Source of the DNA: Quinella sp. 2Q5
GTDB taxonomy: Bacteria; Bacillota; Negativicutes; Selenomonadales; Selenomonadaceae
Length of the DNA: 64,000 bases
Direction: 5' to 3'
Assembly: GCA_015206785.1 (NCBI GenBank)
Contig: JADEZQ010000004.1
Span: 48,573 to 112,572 of the forward strand
Under the pieces are notes generated by a model. It was not told the DNA's origin. It made no database searches and saw only the letters and a list, made by a program, of their open reading frames with translations. Shown piece by piece: positions 9,321-19,573 of the stretch (its first letter is position 1; every line of letters begins with the position of its first letter). The translations under genes were made by a program, and so were the position numbers.

Positions 9321-9779
9321 ATGGACGAAGCTATCAAAATCCTGCGCGAACAAACGGTGCTCTGTGCCCGATTGCCCGAACTGCTCGACGAACTTATCGG
9401 CGTGATGCAAAGCAATTCGCCCGACGTGCAAGAAATTATCCGTAAGATTGAAACGACGACGCGTGCCCTGGATGACAACCAACAGCGCGCGCAAAACTTT
9501 CTGGCACGGGTCAAGGCTCCGTCGTTTGCAGATTACCTTGCCGCGCAGGAAAAGAACCTTCAGCGGGACGTGGCGGAAAAGCTCCTCGGCAAGTCGGCGA
9601 ATTCTCAACAGCAACTCAAACGTCAGACCGACAAGCTCAAGCTCCTGTTGCAACGCGGCAAAGATTACGTCGCGTTCAACCTGAACATTCTGGCGAACAT
9701 CTCGGCAAGCGACACCTATGGCGCGGCGGCTCAAACCGGCTCGCAAAGGTCGCGGCGAATGTTCGAAGCCAACATCTGA
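9321..9779 (+). CDS. second FlgN-like / flagellar helper protein
   Basis: Similar size, coiled-coil helical pattern; immediately upstream of flgK. Confidence 0.5.
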   Translation: MDEAIKILREQTVLCARLPELLDELIGVMQSNSPDVQEIIRKIETTTRALDDNQQRAQNFLARVKAPSFADYLAAQEKNLQRDVAEKLLGKSANSQQQLKRQTDKLKLLLQRGKDYVAFNLNILANISASDTYGAAAQTGSQRSRRMFEANI

Positions 9780-9800
9780 ATTCCCCAAGGGGTGATGACT

Positions 9801-11552
9801 ATGAGATCAACTTTCGCGGGACTCAACACGATGGTGCGCGGTATTATGGCAAACCAAATGTCGCTCGATACCACCGGTCACAACATAACCAACGCAGGCA
9901 CCGAAGGCTATTCGCGCCAAACCGTCACGCTCGCGACGACCTACAGCGAAGAGCGCGGCTCATTGCACGGCACCGTTCGCGTAGGCACCGGCGTCGATGC
10001 CCTAAGCGTCGAGAGGGCACGCGATGTCTATGCCGATATTCAATACCGCAACGAAAATCCCACGCAACAATACTACTACACCAAATCCATCAACTACGAC
10101 AAGCTCGAAACCATCTTCGACGACAGCAAAAACCTCGGCGTGGAAGAGGCAATCAACAAGTTCTATCGTTCGTGGGTGGATTTGTCTACCACGGCTTCAA
10201 CGTCCTCAAGCCGCGTCAATGTCATTGAACAGGGCAGAAACTTGAGCGATATCATTCAGACCGTGACATCCGAGCTTCAAGACCAAATCCGCTCCGAATA
10301 CGACGACATTCGCTCCGAAGTCTTGCAAGTCGATCAGCTTTTGGAAGATATCCTGCAACTCAATCGCGAAGTCCTCTCGCAGGAAGTCACCGGTGCCAGT
10401 GCCAACGACCTGCGCGACCGCCGCGACCTGCTCGTCGACAAGCTGAGCAATTACGTCAACGTCAACGTCACCGAACTCGAAGGCGGTGCCTACCAAATCA
10501 ATTCCGGCGGCGTCACTTTGGTCAACGGCGTTTCCCGCGCACATCTGGCAATGGGCGACGGCGTCTCCTCCAGCTGGTACGGCGTCGATTACGGCGTGAC
10601 CGACTACAACATCAAAATCGTCGAAAGCAATATCGTCTACCTTCCGCAGAACGGCAGCCTCAAGGCTCGCTTTGATGCCATTGCCGAGAACAAAACCTAC
10701 ATCGACAGGATGGCGGACATTGCCAACTTCCTCCTGTCGACTTTTAACGAACAGAACAAGCAGGGTTGGGATATCGACGGGCACAGCAAAGTTAATGACG
10801 ACGGCGACCTTGTCCCCGACACGATAAACTTCTATGGCAGGGAAAACGTCACCTATCAATACCGCTACGATGTCGAGAACGACAAAAATTATCTCTACAA
10901 GAACGATACCGACCTTCCCGAAAGCGAACGGCTCCTCAGCGGCGTGCGCATCATTGCCGAACTGGAAGTCAACAGCAGGTTCAACGAGATCGAAGGCGAC
11001 CGCTACATTGCCGCGGCGACAAGCAAACAATACGTCGAGACTGCGCCGGGCGTCGGCACGTGGGAAAATCTCGAATGGGGCGACCGTACAGGCGACGGCA
11101 CCAACGCCGTCTACATGAGCGAGCTGTTCAACATTCCCTTCGACACGATTCTGAGCGAAAACCGCGCCAGTGCTGACGTCCTGCGTGCCAATTGCATACT
11201 GCGCAATCTTGACGGCAACACAATCAACGAGGCGGGCACCGTCGTCACAGATCCCGCCAATTACGTCTACACCACGTCGCTCACCAAGCTCAGCATAAAC
11301 TCGTTCTATCAGAAGTCCGTCTCGTCGCTCGGTCTTGACGCTTACTCAACCGACGTCAACTATGAGGCGATGCAGGCGATTATGACGCAGGTGACCAATT
11401 GGCGCGATTCAACTTCGGGCGTCGATTGGAACGAAGAGCTGACCAACATGATCAAGTTCCAGAAGGGCTTCGCGTCGTGTTCCCGCTGCTTGAACGCCAT
11501 GGACGAATGTTTGGATCGCCTGGTTAATTCCACCGGCGTCGTTGGGAGGTAA
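9801..11552 (+). CDS. flgK: flagellar hook-associated protein FlgK
   Basis: MRSTFAGLNTMVRGIMANQMSLDTTGHNITNAGTEGYSRQTV...; C-terminal NEELTNMIKFQKGFASCSRCLNAMDECLDRLVN. Confidence 0.95.
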   Translation: MRSTFAGLNTMVRGIMANQMSLDTTGHNITNAGTEGYSRQTVTLATTYSEERGSLHGTVRVGTGVDALSVERARDVYADIQYRNENPTQQYYYTKSINYDKLETIFDDSKNLGVEEAINKFYRSWVDLSTTASTSSSRVNVIEQGRNLSDIIQTVTSELQDQIRSEYDDIRSEVLQVDQLLEDILQLNREVLSQEVTGASANDLRDRRDLLVDKLSNYVNVNVTELEGGAYQINSGGVTLVNGVSRAHLAMGDGVSSSWYGVDYGVTDYNIKIVESNIVYLPQNGSLKARFDAIAENKTYIDRMADIANFLLSTFNEQNKQGWDIDGHSKVNDDGDLVPDTINFYGRENVTYQYRYDVENDKNYLYKNDTDLPESERLLSGVRIIAELEVNSRFNEIEGDRYIAAATSKQYVETAPGVGTWENLEWGDRTGDGTNAVYMSELFNIPFDTILSENRASADVLRANCILRNLDGNTINEAGTVVTDPANYVYTTSLTKLSINSFYQKSVSSLGLDAYSTDVNYEAMQAIMTQVTNWRDSTSGVDWNEELTNMIKFQKGFASCSRCLNAMDECLDRLVNSTGVVGR

Positions 11553-11557
11553 TTGAT

Positions 11558-12883
11558 ATGGGCGTTAGAATAGGCAGTTCCCACTTCATGTACAACTACC
11601 AAATTTCGCTCAACCATGCCTACGAGAAGCAAGCGAAACTCTTTGAGCAGTCGGACGGCTCGTCATTGCACCGCGCCAGCGATAACCCCATCAACTACGC
11701 CAAATACCTGCGCTACAACGTCAGCGACAGCGAGAATCAGCAGTACCAAGACAACCTGAAGACCGCCTCGTCGTGGATGAAGAATTCCGATGACGTTATG
11801 GTTCATATGACCGAGATTATGCAGACGCTCAAGGAAAAGTCAGTTCACGCCGCAAACTCCGACAACGCCGAGGACGATTACGCCGCTATCTATAAAGAAA
11901 TGTTCGCCTGCATGCAAGAGATGGTTTCCACCGCGAACACCCAGGTCGGCGACAGATATCTCTTCAGCGGGCAGAAGGATTTGACCAAGCCGTTCACCTT
12001 GAGCGACGAGATGTACTATCGCGGCATGCCGAAGAATCTTGATACCACGCAATCAGCTTTCTTCAAGGGCACAAGCTCCGACTACAACACCGAGCTTTTC
12101 CAGCTCCTTGAACTCACTAAGGACGGCGAAACCTACTACCTCGACAACGAGAACGGCAACATCTACACCAAAGATTTCGTCGACGAAGGCTACAGCGAAC
12201 TGAGTGCAATGGGCTTCCAGACCATAGACGAGGCGCAAGCTTCCACGAATACCCGCGTGCAGGCACTCCTTGCCGCGGGAATTGATGACAACGTCGGTGC
12301 CGTCAACGTCGCGACTTACTTCACCAATCAGGGGCTTCTGCGTGACGGGCAGGACGGAACCTTCGGCGATTATAACTTCGTGACGATCCGCCAGAATATC
12401 GTTACCTACCACGGCGACGAAAATCTGATCTCGATGGTCAAGCTCAACGGCGCGACCGATCCTTCCGCCGATACCGTCAACTCCACCGGCGCACGCATGT
12501 TCGGGCGCGATATCTTCGACAACGCCGCCTCCGGCAACGAGCCTTCGGGCACGGCAATGTTGAACGAGCTTTTGTGCATGTGCGAGAAGGTCAACACCTG
12601 CGACACCCTGTGGATGAGCTCCGACGGCGTCACCACAACCGACGTCGCCCACGCCACGCTCGTTCTGGAAGAGACCCGCGTCGGCGCACGCCAACAGCTC
12701 TACAACAGCGTAGAGACCATGCTCCTCAACCAATCCGACAACATCACCGAAGACATCACCAACGTCAGCGGCACCGACATCGCCGAGCTGGCAACCAAGC
12801 TCATGCAAATGACAACGCTCTACAACCTGTCGCTGTCAATGGGCGGGCGAATCCTTCCGCAGTCGTTGGCTGATTACCTCTGA
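11558..12883 (+). CDS. flgL: flagellar hook-associated protein FlgL
   Basis: SDGSSLHRASDNPINYAKYLRYN...; follows flgK. Confidence 0.92.
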   Translation: MGVRIGSSHFMYNYQISLNHAYEKQAKLFEQSDGSSLHRASDNPINYAKYLRYNVSDSENQQYQDNLKTASSWMKNSDDVMVHMTEIMQTLKEKSVHAANSDNAEDDYAAIYKEMFACMQEMVSTANTQVGDRYLFSGQKDLTKPFTLSDEMYYRGMPKNLDTTQSAFFKGTSSDYNTELFQLLELTKDGETYYLDNENGNIYTKDFVDEGYSELSAMGFQTIDEAQASTNTRVQALLAAGIDDNVGAVNVATYFTNQGLLRDGQDGTFGDYNFVTIRQNIVTYHGDENLISMVKLNGATDPSADTVNSTGARMFGRDIFDNAASGNEPSGTAMLNELLCMCEKVNTCDTLWMSSDGVTTTDVAHATLVLEETRVGARQQLYNSVETMLLNQSDNITEDITNVSGTDIAELATKLMQMTTLYNLSLSMGGRILPQSLADYL

Positions 12884-13021
12884 TCCTTGACACACTGAAA
12901 AATTTTTTTACCTGCAGGCGTCAACGAATTCACTCGTTGCCGTCTATTGCTGTTTTCGGGATTTGGCGTCAAAATTTTCCGCGGCAAGGCAGGAAATTCC
13001 AACGAAGGGAGGGAAATAGCC

Positions 13022-13609
13022 ATGATGATGGTGAGGCTAAATACTCGACACCAATTGCCGCAGATAGGCATCCGTCAGACACAGGGGCGTCTCGACGAAG
13101 CGGCAATCATTCAACCGCAGACACGCGGCGGCAACAATCGGCAGGCACGCTCCAATCAGGGCGTCACTCAGCCCGGCTTGAGCATAGACAACTACCCCAG
13201 CCGCCGAGCTTACGGTTTTCGCACGATGGGCGACTTGATGACCGAGCAAGGGCGGCGCGGTCTTTCCGACGTGCAAGCTGCAATAGGTCGCCACGCCCAA
13301 GAGAACTGGACGATTGCTACCACTGCGGCACAGCGCGGCAACGATATCACCCAAAAGATTCGGGCGGAAATTTTTTCCGACTACGAGGCACGCGCGGTCT
13401 TCAAGATAGATGCCATACCCGATCCGACCGTGCAGGGTCACCCCAACGAAGTCGTCGGCGAACCCGATACCGGCGACTCAACCGTCGATATTCAGACCGC
13501 GCCAAATGCAAGGATCCACTATACCCCGGGCAGTGTGCAAACTTATCTGCAAAACGAAGGCTTCATCCACAGTTGGGTTTCGTACAACCAATACGATATC
13601 TACGCTTGA
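13022..13609 (+). CDS. DUF6470 / YviE-like flagellar-cluster protein
   Basis: LNTRHQLPQIGIRQTQGRLDEA...; position between flgL and fliW as yviE in Bacillus. Confidence 0.7.
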   Translation: MMMVRLNTRHQLPQIGIRQTQGRLDEAAIIQPQTRGGNNRQARSNQGVTQPGLSIDNYPSRRAYGFRTMGDLMTEQGRRGLSDVQAAIGRHAQENWTIATTAAQRGNDITQKIRAEIFSDYEARAVFKIDAIPDPTVQGHPNEVVGEPDTGDSTVDIQTAPNARIHYTPGSVQTYLQNEGFIHSWVSYNQYDIYA

Positions 13610-13639
13610 ACCTTCGGCAAGTCAAAGGAGGAAAGCAGT

Positions 13640-14092
13640 ATGCGCAAAGTCAATACCAGCAGATTCGGTGAGATTGAGGTCGACGAAAAGAAAATTGTTC
13701 ATTTCAAGGACGGCATTCCCGCCTTCGAGGACGAACACGAATTCATAATCCTGCCCTACGAGGACGACAGCCCGTATTACTTCATGCAGTCGCTCAAGTC
13801 CCCGGATTTGGCGTTCCTGCTGACGATCCCCTTCCTGTTCTTCCAAGACTACACCTTCGAAATCGACGACGAGACCGTCAAAGAATTGGGCATCAGCGAT
13901 CAGGACAAAGTCTTCTATTATTCCATGATTACCATTCCAAACGGCTCCGTTCGCTATATGACGGCAAACCTGGTGGCTCCCATCGTCCTAAACGCCCTCA
14001 ATATGCAGGCAAAGCAGGTCGTCTTGGAAAAGAGCAATTACACGACCAAGCATCGCCTCTTCCCCGAATCTGCCAAAAAGAAGGAGGGATAA
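13640..14092 (+). CDS. fliW: flagellar assembly factor FliW
   Basis: FGEIEVDEKKIVHFKDGIPAFEDEHEFIILPYEDDSPYYFMQSLKSPDLAFLL. Confidence 0.95.
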   Translation: MRKVNTSRFGEIEVDEKKIVHFKDGIPAFEDEHEFIILPYEDDSPYYFMQSLKSPDLAFLLTIPFLFFQDYTFEIDDETVKELGISDQDKVFYYSMITIPNGSVRYMTANLVAPIVLNALNMQAKQVVLEKSNYTTKHRLFPESAKKKEG

Positions 14093-14096
14093 CGGT

Positions 14097-14324
14097 ATGC
14101 TGGTCTTGACGAGAAAGCCTCGTCAGCAAATAATGATTGGAGACAACATCGTCATCAATGTGGTGGAAGTGCAGGGCGAAAACGTGCGCATAGCCATTGA
14201 CGCCCCGCGCGATATCAAAATCTACCGCGGCGAAATATACAGGGCGATTCAAGAGGAAAACCAAAAGGCGGCTCAAAAACTGGACGTCGACTTGCACGGC
14301 GCGTTGCCGCTGAAAGGAAATTAG
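14097..14324 (+). CDS. csrA: carbon storage regulator CsrA
   Basis: MLVLTRKPRQQIMIGDNIVINVVEVQGENVRIAIDAPRDIKIYRGEIY. Confidence 0.97.
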   Translation: MLVLTRKPRQQIMIGDNIVINVVEVQGENVRIAIDAPRDIKIYRGEIYRAIQEENQKAAQKLDVDLHGALPLKGN

Positions 14325-14369
14325 CGGAAGGTACAAAACCAAGCCCGCAAAACAAAGGAGTGTTCTACT

Positions 14370-14807
14370 ATGGTAGGGAAACTGAACGATATGGTGACGG
14401 CGGCGGTCGTTGTAGATTCGACCCCCAAGACAAATTCGGGCGAGGCGCAGAGCCTTTCGCAGATTAAGCCCGTCGACACAACGTCGGCAAGCACAATCAA
14501 ACCGCAGGACGCGCAGGTACCCGAAATCTTCAAACCCGGCGAAGAGGAGAAGAAGGAAGGTCACCTGCAACCCGGCACCATGAGCGAAGAGGCCGTCCAA
14601 AACATGACGGAGACTTTCAACAAGCTCATGAGCAAAATCAACGTCAACCTCGAATTCAAGTACAACAAGGAAATCGACATGTTCAACGTCAAGATGATCG
14701 ACAAGGAAACAAAAGAAGTCATCAAAGAATTCCCGCCCGAAGAAATGATCGAGAACATGATTAAAGCTAAGGATTGGCTGGGCGCGTTCATCGACAGGGC
14801 AATTTGA
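14370..14807 (+). CDS. flaG: flagellar protein FlaG
   Basis: C-terminal LEFKYNKEIDMFNVKMIDKETKEVIKEFPPEEMIE. Confidence 0.9.
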   Translation: MVGKLNDMVTAAVVVDSTPKTNSGEAQSLSQIKPVDTTSASTIKPQDAQVPEIFKPGEEEKKEGHLQPGTMSEEAVQNMTETFNKLMSKINVNLEFKYNKEIDMFNVKMIDKETKEVIKEFPPEEMIENMIKAKDWLGAFIDRAI

Positions 14808-14834
14808 CGCGTCCTTCCTAAGGAGGGATTCACT

Positions 14835-16562
14835 ATGGGTGTCAACGGAATTTACGGCTTGTCGGGCTCCGGCATTGACGTCGAGTCGATGGTTAAAGTC
14901 GGCATGATGAGCAAGCAGAAAGAATACGACAAGATGGCGCAGAAGTTCACCAAGAACGAGTGGACTAAGGCGGAATACCTCAAGCTCAACAGCTCCATCA
15001 CCACGTTCAATATGTCGACGCTGTCGCAGTACAAGATGTCTGCCACCATGAACGCCAAGACCGCTGAGAGTACGTCGTCCGCGATAAAGGTCACGGCAAA
15101 CGCTTCGGCACCGGTGATGAATCATTTGGTTGAAGTCACAGACCTGAGCTCCGCAGCCTATCTCATCGGCACGGGCACAATCAATCGCGCGGCCGACGCT
15201 TCCAAGAACAGCATTAACCTCAAGGATATTCTGTTCGACAGCATAAGCGTCGACGACAACGATATCGTCAGCGGCTCATTGACGGGCGGCAACAACGAAC
15301 AGTACGACTTCGACAACGTCAGCCTCAACAACAAGGCGATAAGTTTCTTCGTCGGCGACGGCACCAAGAACGACAGCGGTTCGCTCAAAAGCGTGGAAAT
15401 CAGCTTCACCTACGAAGAAGTTCTTAACGGCAACGCCACGCTCAACGACCTGGTCAGCAAGATCAACAACACGGGTCTCAATATCAAAGCCAACTATGAC
15501 ACCGTCAACGACCAAATCACGTTGCACAATCCCAACGGCGGCACAGAAAACGGAATCATCTTGACGACGGGTGCCGATTCCGACAACGACGCGGGCGGGC
15601 GCGTCTATGCAGGCTCGGCGGCGGCGGGCTTCCTTACTCGGTTGGGGCTCAAGCAATCCACCAACGGTACATTGAACCCGACGGCAATGACCTTCAACGG
15701 CACGGATACCAAGCAGGAGCAGTTCGGCACGAACGGTCACATCAAGGTTGACGGCGTAACCTATGACACGACCGACAACAAAGCGACCGTCGGCGGAATA
15801 ACCTACACTGCCGTAACGAAGACCGAATCTCCCACAACCGTCACCGTTTCGCAGGACGTGGACGCCATCGTCGACAGGGTTAAAAGCTTCGTCGCGGACT
15901 ACAACAAACTGCTTTCGGGTCTGTACGAGAAATACGACGAGAAGCCCGAAACCGGTTACGCGCCGCTCACGCAGTCCCAAAAGGACGCCATGAAGGAAGA
16001 TCAGATCACCAAGTGGGAGGAGAAGGCGCAAAAAGGTTTGCTCTACCACGACAAGACGCTCGGCAATATCATCAGCGAAATGCGCGACTCCATTGCCACG
16101 CCGATTGAGAATCTGGAAGGCAAATACAATTCGGCATACGCCATCGGCATATCGACCACGGGCATCAAAGGTCAGCTCACGCTCAACGAAGACAAACTGC
16201 GCGCGGCTCTTGCCGACGACTCCGACGCCGTCTACAACGTCTTTGCCAAGCTCGACGGCAGCCAGAAGGACAAGAAGGGCAACGTCATCGACAACCCCGA
16301 AGGCAACGGCATAGCTCAAAGGCTCGGCGACATCTTGACCACGGCGACAAAGAACATCAGATCCCGCGCGGGCTCATCGACGGAAATCACCGAGGACAGC
16401 GACTTAAACACGCTCTTGCGCCAACTGCAGACGAAGATGAGCAACTTCAAAAAGATGATGAATTCCTTCGAAACCGCGCTGTACAAAAAGTATGACGCTA
16501 TGGAATCGACGCTCGCCAAGCTCGGCACGCAGTTGAACTTCGTCATGGGCGGCAACCAGTAA
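14835..16562 (+). CDS. fliD: flagellar filament cap protein FliD
   Basis: IYGLSGSGIDVESMVKVGMMSKQKEYDKM...; C-terminal LNTLLRQLQTKMSNFKKMMNSFETALYKKYDAMESTLAKLGTQLNFV. Confidence 0.95.
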   Translation: MGVNGIYGLSGSGIDVESMVKVGMMSKQKEYDKMAQKFTKNEWTKAEYLKLNSSITTFNMSTLSQYKMSATMNAKTAESTSSAIKVTANASAPVMNHLVEVTDLSSAAYLIGTGTINRAADASKNSINLKDILFDSISVDDNDIVSGSLTGGNNEQYDFDNVSLNNKAISFFVGDGTKNDSGSLKSVEISFTYEEVLNGNATLNDLVSKINNTGLNIKANYDTVNDQITLHNPNGGTENGIILTTGADSDNDAGGRVYAGSAAAGFLTRLGLKQSTNGTLNPTAMTFNGTDTKQEQFGTNGHIKVDGVTYDTTDNKATVGGITYTAVTKTESPTTVTVSQDVDAIVDRVKSFVADYNKLLSGLYEKYDEKPETGYAPLTQSQKDAMKEDQITKWEEKAQKGLLYHDKTLGNIISEMRDSIATPIENLEGKYNSAYAIGISTTGIKGQLTLNEDKLRAALADDSDAVYNVFAKLDGSQKDKKGNVIDNPEGNGIAQRLGDILTTATKNIRSRAGSSTEITEDSDLNTLLRQLQTKMSNFKKMMNSFETALYKKYDAMESTLAKLGTQLNFVMGGNQ

Positions 16563-16583
16563 AATTTTTTCGGAGGTTAGGAC

Positions 16584-16988
16584 ATGGTAAATGCGGCAGA
16601 AGCATACAGGCGACAGCAAGTTTTGAATGCACCGCCGGAACAATTGACGCTAATGCTGTATAACGGATGCCTCAGGTTCATCGACGAGGGAACAAATTCG
16701 CTCGCGGAGAAGAACTACGAGGCGGCAAACAACTCATTGCAGAAAGCGCAGAGAATCATTTCGGAATTTCGCCTTACGCTGAACATGGACTACGAAATCT
16801 CCAATCAGCTGCTTGTGCTGTACAACTATGTTTACGACCGACTTGTTGAAGGCAACATCCGCAGCGACACGTCCAAGCTCGACGAGGCGAAAGGCATCAT
16901 CACCGAACTGCGCGACGCATGGGCAGAGGCAATGAAGAAGGCGCGTGCCGAAAAGGGTGCGGGCGTCGGGGGCAACGGATATGCTTAA
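16584..16988 (+). CDS. fliS: flagellar export chaperone FliS
   Basis: AAEAYRRQQVLNAPPEQLTLMLYNGCLRFIDEG. Confidence 0.95.
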   Translation: MVNAAEAYRRQQVLNAPPEQLTLMLYNGCLRFIDEGTNSLAEKNYEAANNSLQKAQRIISEFRLTLNMDYEISNQLLVLYNYVYDRLVEGNIRSDTSKLDEAKGIITELRDAWAEAMKKARAEKGAGVGGNGYA

Positions 16989-17334
16989 CGAGACGGACGT
17001 CATCGGGCAAGCGCGCGAGCTCTGGCAGAAATATTTCGCGCTGACCAAAGAACTGCTCAAGTTCAGCGACCAGAAGGACAGCGAACTTTTCATGCAGCTG
17101 GTTGATCAGCGCGGACAGCTCATCGAAATGATTCAGGCACTGCCGCCCAACGATTACCGCCAGTCTGACGAGTGCAAGGCATTGATTGAGCAGATCATCC
17201 CGCTGGATCGGCAGATAATTTATCGGGCGCGGGCGTGGCTGAACAAATCGCGGCGGCAAAACTCAACGGTGCGTTCCTACGACGTGGCAAGCTCCCTGGG
17301 CACGCGCGGCACCGTCTTCAATCGGCAATACTGA
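16981..17334 (+). CDS. FliT-like flagellar helper protein
   Basis: Short helical protein overlapping fliS end; positional. Confidence 0.55.
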   Translation: MLNETDVIGQARELWQKYFALTKELLKFSDQKDSELFMQLVDQRGQLIEMIQALPPNDYRQSDECKALIEQIIPLDRQIIYRARAWLNKSRRQNSTVRSYDVASSLGTRGTVFNRQY

Positions 17335-17341
17335 CGCAAAC

Positions 17342-17377
17342 AAAAAAACCGACTTCACATCGAAGCCGGTTTTTTTT
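17342..17377. terminator. bidirectional rho-independent terminator
   Basis: AAAACCGaCTTC-acatc-GAAGcCGGTTTTTTTT between convergent genes. Confidence 0.85.
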
Positions 17378-17852
17378 ATGTGAGCGGCGCGACGGTGGCG
17401 TTGACTGCCCGAATCAAATCCTGCGGGGCAAGGACGATTTGCATGCCGCGTTGACCTGCGCTGACGGAAATTTTCTCCAAGGTGACGGCGCGTTCGTCGA
17501 TGTACACGGGAAAATTTTTCTTCGCGCCAAGTGGTGAACAGCCGCCGCGCACGTAGCCCGTCAACGGCAAAAGTTCCTTGAGCGCAATCATCTCGACGGA
17601 CTTGTTGCCGCTGGCTCGCGCCAAAGCTTTCAGGTTGAGCTCGTCGCCGCCGCCAATGACCGCCATAATGACGCCCGACTTGTCGCCGCGGGCAACGAGG
17701 GTCTTGAAGATTGTGGCGATATCCAGCCCCGAAACCTCCGCCACATGCACCGCGGACAAATCCGACTCGTCCACGGCGTAGGTCTTGATCTCGTAGCTTA
17801 TGCCCAGCCCGTCGAGGATTCGGGCGGCGTTTGTCTTCTTGACCTTGCTCAT
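17376..17852 (-). CDS. ybaK: Cys-tRNA(Pro)/YbaK-family deacylase
   Basis: VGGGDELNLKALARASGNKSVEMIALKELLPLTGYVRGGCSPLGAKK. Confidence 0.93.
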   Translation of the reverse strand: MSKVKKTNAARILDGLGISYEIKTYAVDESDLSAVHVAEVSGLDIATIFKTLVARGDKSGVIMAVIGGGDELNLKALARASGNKSVEMIALKELLPLTGYVRGGCSPLGAKKNFPVYIDERAVTLEKISVSAGQRGMQIVLAPQDLIRAVNATVAPLT

Positions 17853-18592
17853 CGGATAATCGTCTCCAGCGCGATTCGAATCATGTCGTTGAAGGAAGAT
17901 TCGCGTTCGGACGTCGTGCAATGTTCGCCGCGCCAAAGGTCGTCGCTGACCGTGAAAATCCCCAGAGCTTGGACGTTAGCCGCCGCCGTGTGCAGATACA
18001 GAGCCGCGCTTTCCATCTCGACAGCAAGAACTCCGTGGCGGCGCAGTTTGTCGTTGAGGGTGCGCTTGCCGTCGCCGAAGGTGCCGTTGGGGTCGTCGTA
18101 GTCATTGTAGAACAGATCGACGCAGATGACGTTGCCGACTTTGACGGGCAGCTTGAGTTCGTCGGCGACATTGGCGGCGGTGCGCAGCAGATTGAAATCC
18201 GGCAACAGCGAAAAGTTCACCGCGCCGTTGAAAACCTGATTGACGATGGACGAATCCGTCGACGAGCCTTGAGCGATGATCACGTCGCGAAGATTGACGC
18301 TCTCGCTCATGCCGCCGCAGGTGCCGACGCGAATCAATTTCCGCGCGCCGAAGACTTCAATCAGCTCGTGCAGGTAAATCGATATCGAAGGCACGCCCAT
18401 GCCCGTCGCCTGAACGGAAACGCGTTCGCCCTTGTAAAAGCCGGTGAAGCCGAAAATATTTCTGATGGCGGTGTATTGATGGACGTCCGTCAAAAAATTT
18501 TCAGCGATGATCTTGGCACGGACGGGGTCGCCGGGCAACAAGACGCGTTCGGAAATTTCGCCGACCTCCGCCGCGATGTGAATGCTTGTCAT
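17849..18592 (-). CDS. deoD: purine-nucleoside phosphorylase DeoD-type
   Basis: RVLLPGDPVRAKIIAENFL...; LIRVGTCGGMSESVNLRDVIIAQGSSTDS. Confidence 0.95.
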   Translation of the reverse strand: MTSIHIAAEVGEISERVLLPGDPVRAKIIAENFLTDVHQYTAIRNIFGFTGFYKGERVSVQATGMGVPSISIYLHELIEVFGARKLIRVGTCGGMSESVNLRDVIIAQGSSTDSSIVNQVFNGAVNFSLLPDFNLLRTAANVADELKLPVKVGNVICVDLFYNDYDDPNGTFGDGKRTLNDKLRRHGVLAVEMESAALYLHTAAANVQALGIFTVSDDLWRGEHCTTSERESSFNDMIRIALETIIR

Positions 18593-18604
18593 AATTTTTC
18601 CTCC

Positions 18605-19573
18605 TCATAATGCGTTGAACAGTTCGTCGCGGCTGACAGCGTAGGTGCCGACCTTTGCGACGACGACGCCCGCCGCAGTGTTGGCGAGATAAGCCGCCGC
18701 CGAAGACTCGACGCCGCCTGCCAATGCCGCCGCGAACACCGCGATGACCGTGTCGCCCGCGCCCGAAACGTCGAAGACATCTTGAGCACGCGCCGTGATG
18801 TGGGAAATTTTTTCGCCGTCAATGAGCGTGAGACCCTTTGCCGAACGAGTGACGACCAGCCCGCGCAGATTGAATTCGTCGATGACGTGATGAGCGGCGT
18901 CCTCGATTGCGCTGTCGTCGTTGGGAATTTTCTTCGGCAACACGGCGTTGAGTTCCTTGAGATTCGGCGTGATGAAGCTCGCGTCGAAATATTTTTGCCA
19001 GCTGTCGCCTTTGGGGTCGACGACGACGACTTTGCGTTGAGCACGGCACGCGCCGATAATCTCGCGGCAAATCTTCTTCGTGCAGACGCCCTTGCCGTAG
19101 TCGGAGACAATCACGGCGTCGGCTTCGGGCAGTCGCGCGGAAAAATTTTTCAGCAACTCGTCGGCGGCTTCAGCATCAAGTTCGCCGGCGTCCTCAAAGT
19201 CCAGACGAATCATTTGCTGATGACCGCTGATGACGCGAATCTTCGTCGTGGTCGGTTTGGCTGATTCAATCACGCCCGAACAGTCGACGCCGAGAGCTTT
19301 GAGCTTGCCGAGAAAAATTTCGCCGTGATTGTCGCGACCGACCTGCCCGATAATCGACGTACGGCAGCCCAAGAGTGCAAGGTTGTGCACGACGTTCGCC
19401 GCGCCGCCGAGAGTTTCTTTGACGCTAAGCACGCGGGCGACGGGAACGGGTGCTTCGGGCGAGATGCGCGTGACTTCGCCGAAATAATATTTGTCGAGCA
19501 TAACGTCGCCGACGACGAGAACTTTGCACGAGCCCATCCCGTCCGCGACAAAATCTTTCAGCCGCGCAATCAT
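18605..19573 (-). CDS. D-glycero-beta-D-manno-heptose-7-phosphate kinase (RfaE1/HldE kinase domain)
   Basis: [69 protein letters not shown]. Confidence 0.92.
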   Translation of the reverse strand: MIARLKDFVADGMGSCKVLVVGDVMLDKYYFGEVTRISPEAPVPVARVLSVKETLGGAANVVHNLALLGCRTSIIGQVGRDNHGEIFLGKLKALGVDCSGVIESAKPTTTKIRVISGHQQMIRLDFEDAGELDAEAADELLKNFSARLPEADAVIVSDYGKGVCTKKICREIIGACRAQRKVVVVDPKGDSWQKYFDASFITPNLKELNAVLPKKIPNDDSAIEDAAHHVIDEFNLRGLVVTRSAKGLTLIDGEKISHITARAQDVFDVSGAGDTVIAVFAAALAGGVESSAAAYLANTAAGVVVAKVGTYAVSRDELFNAL

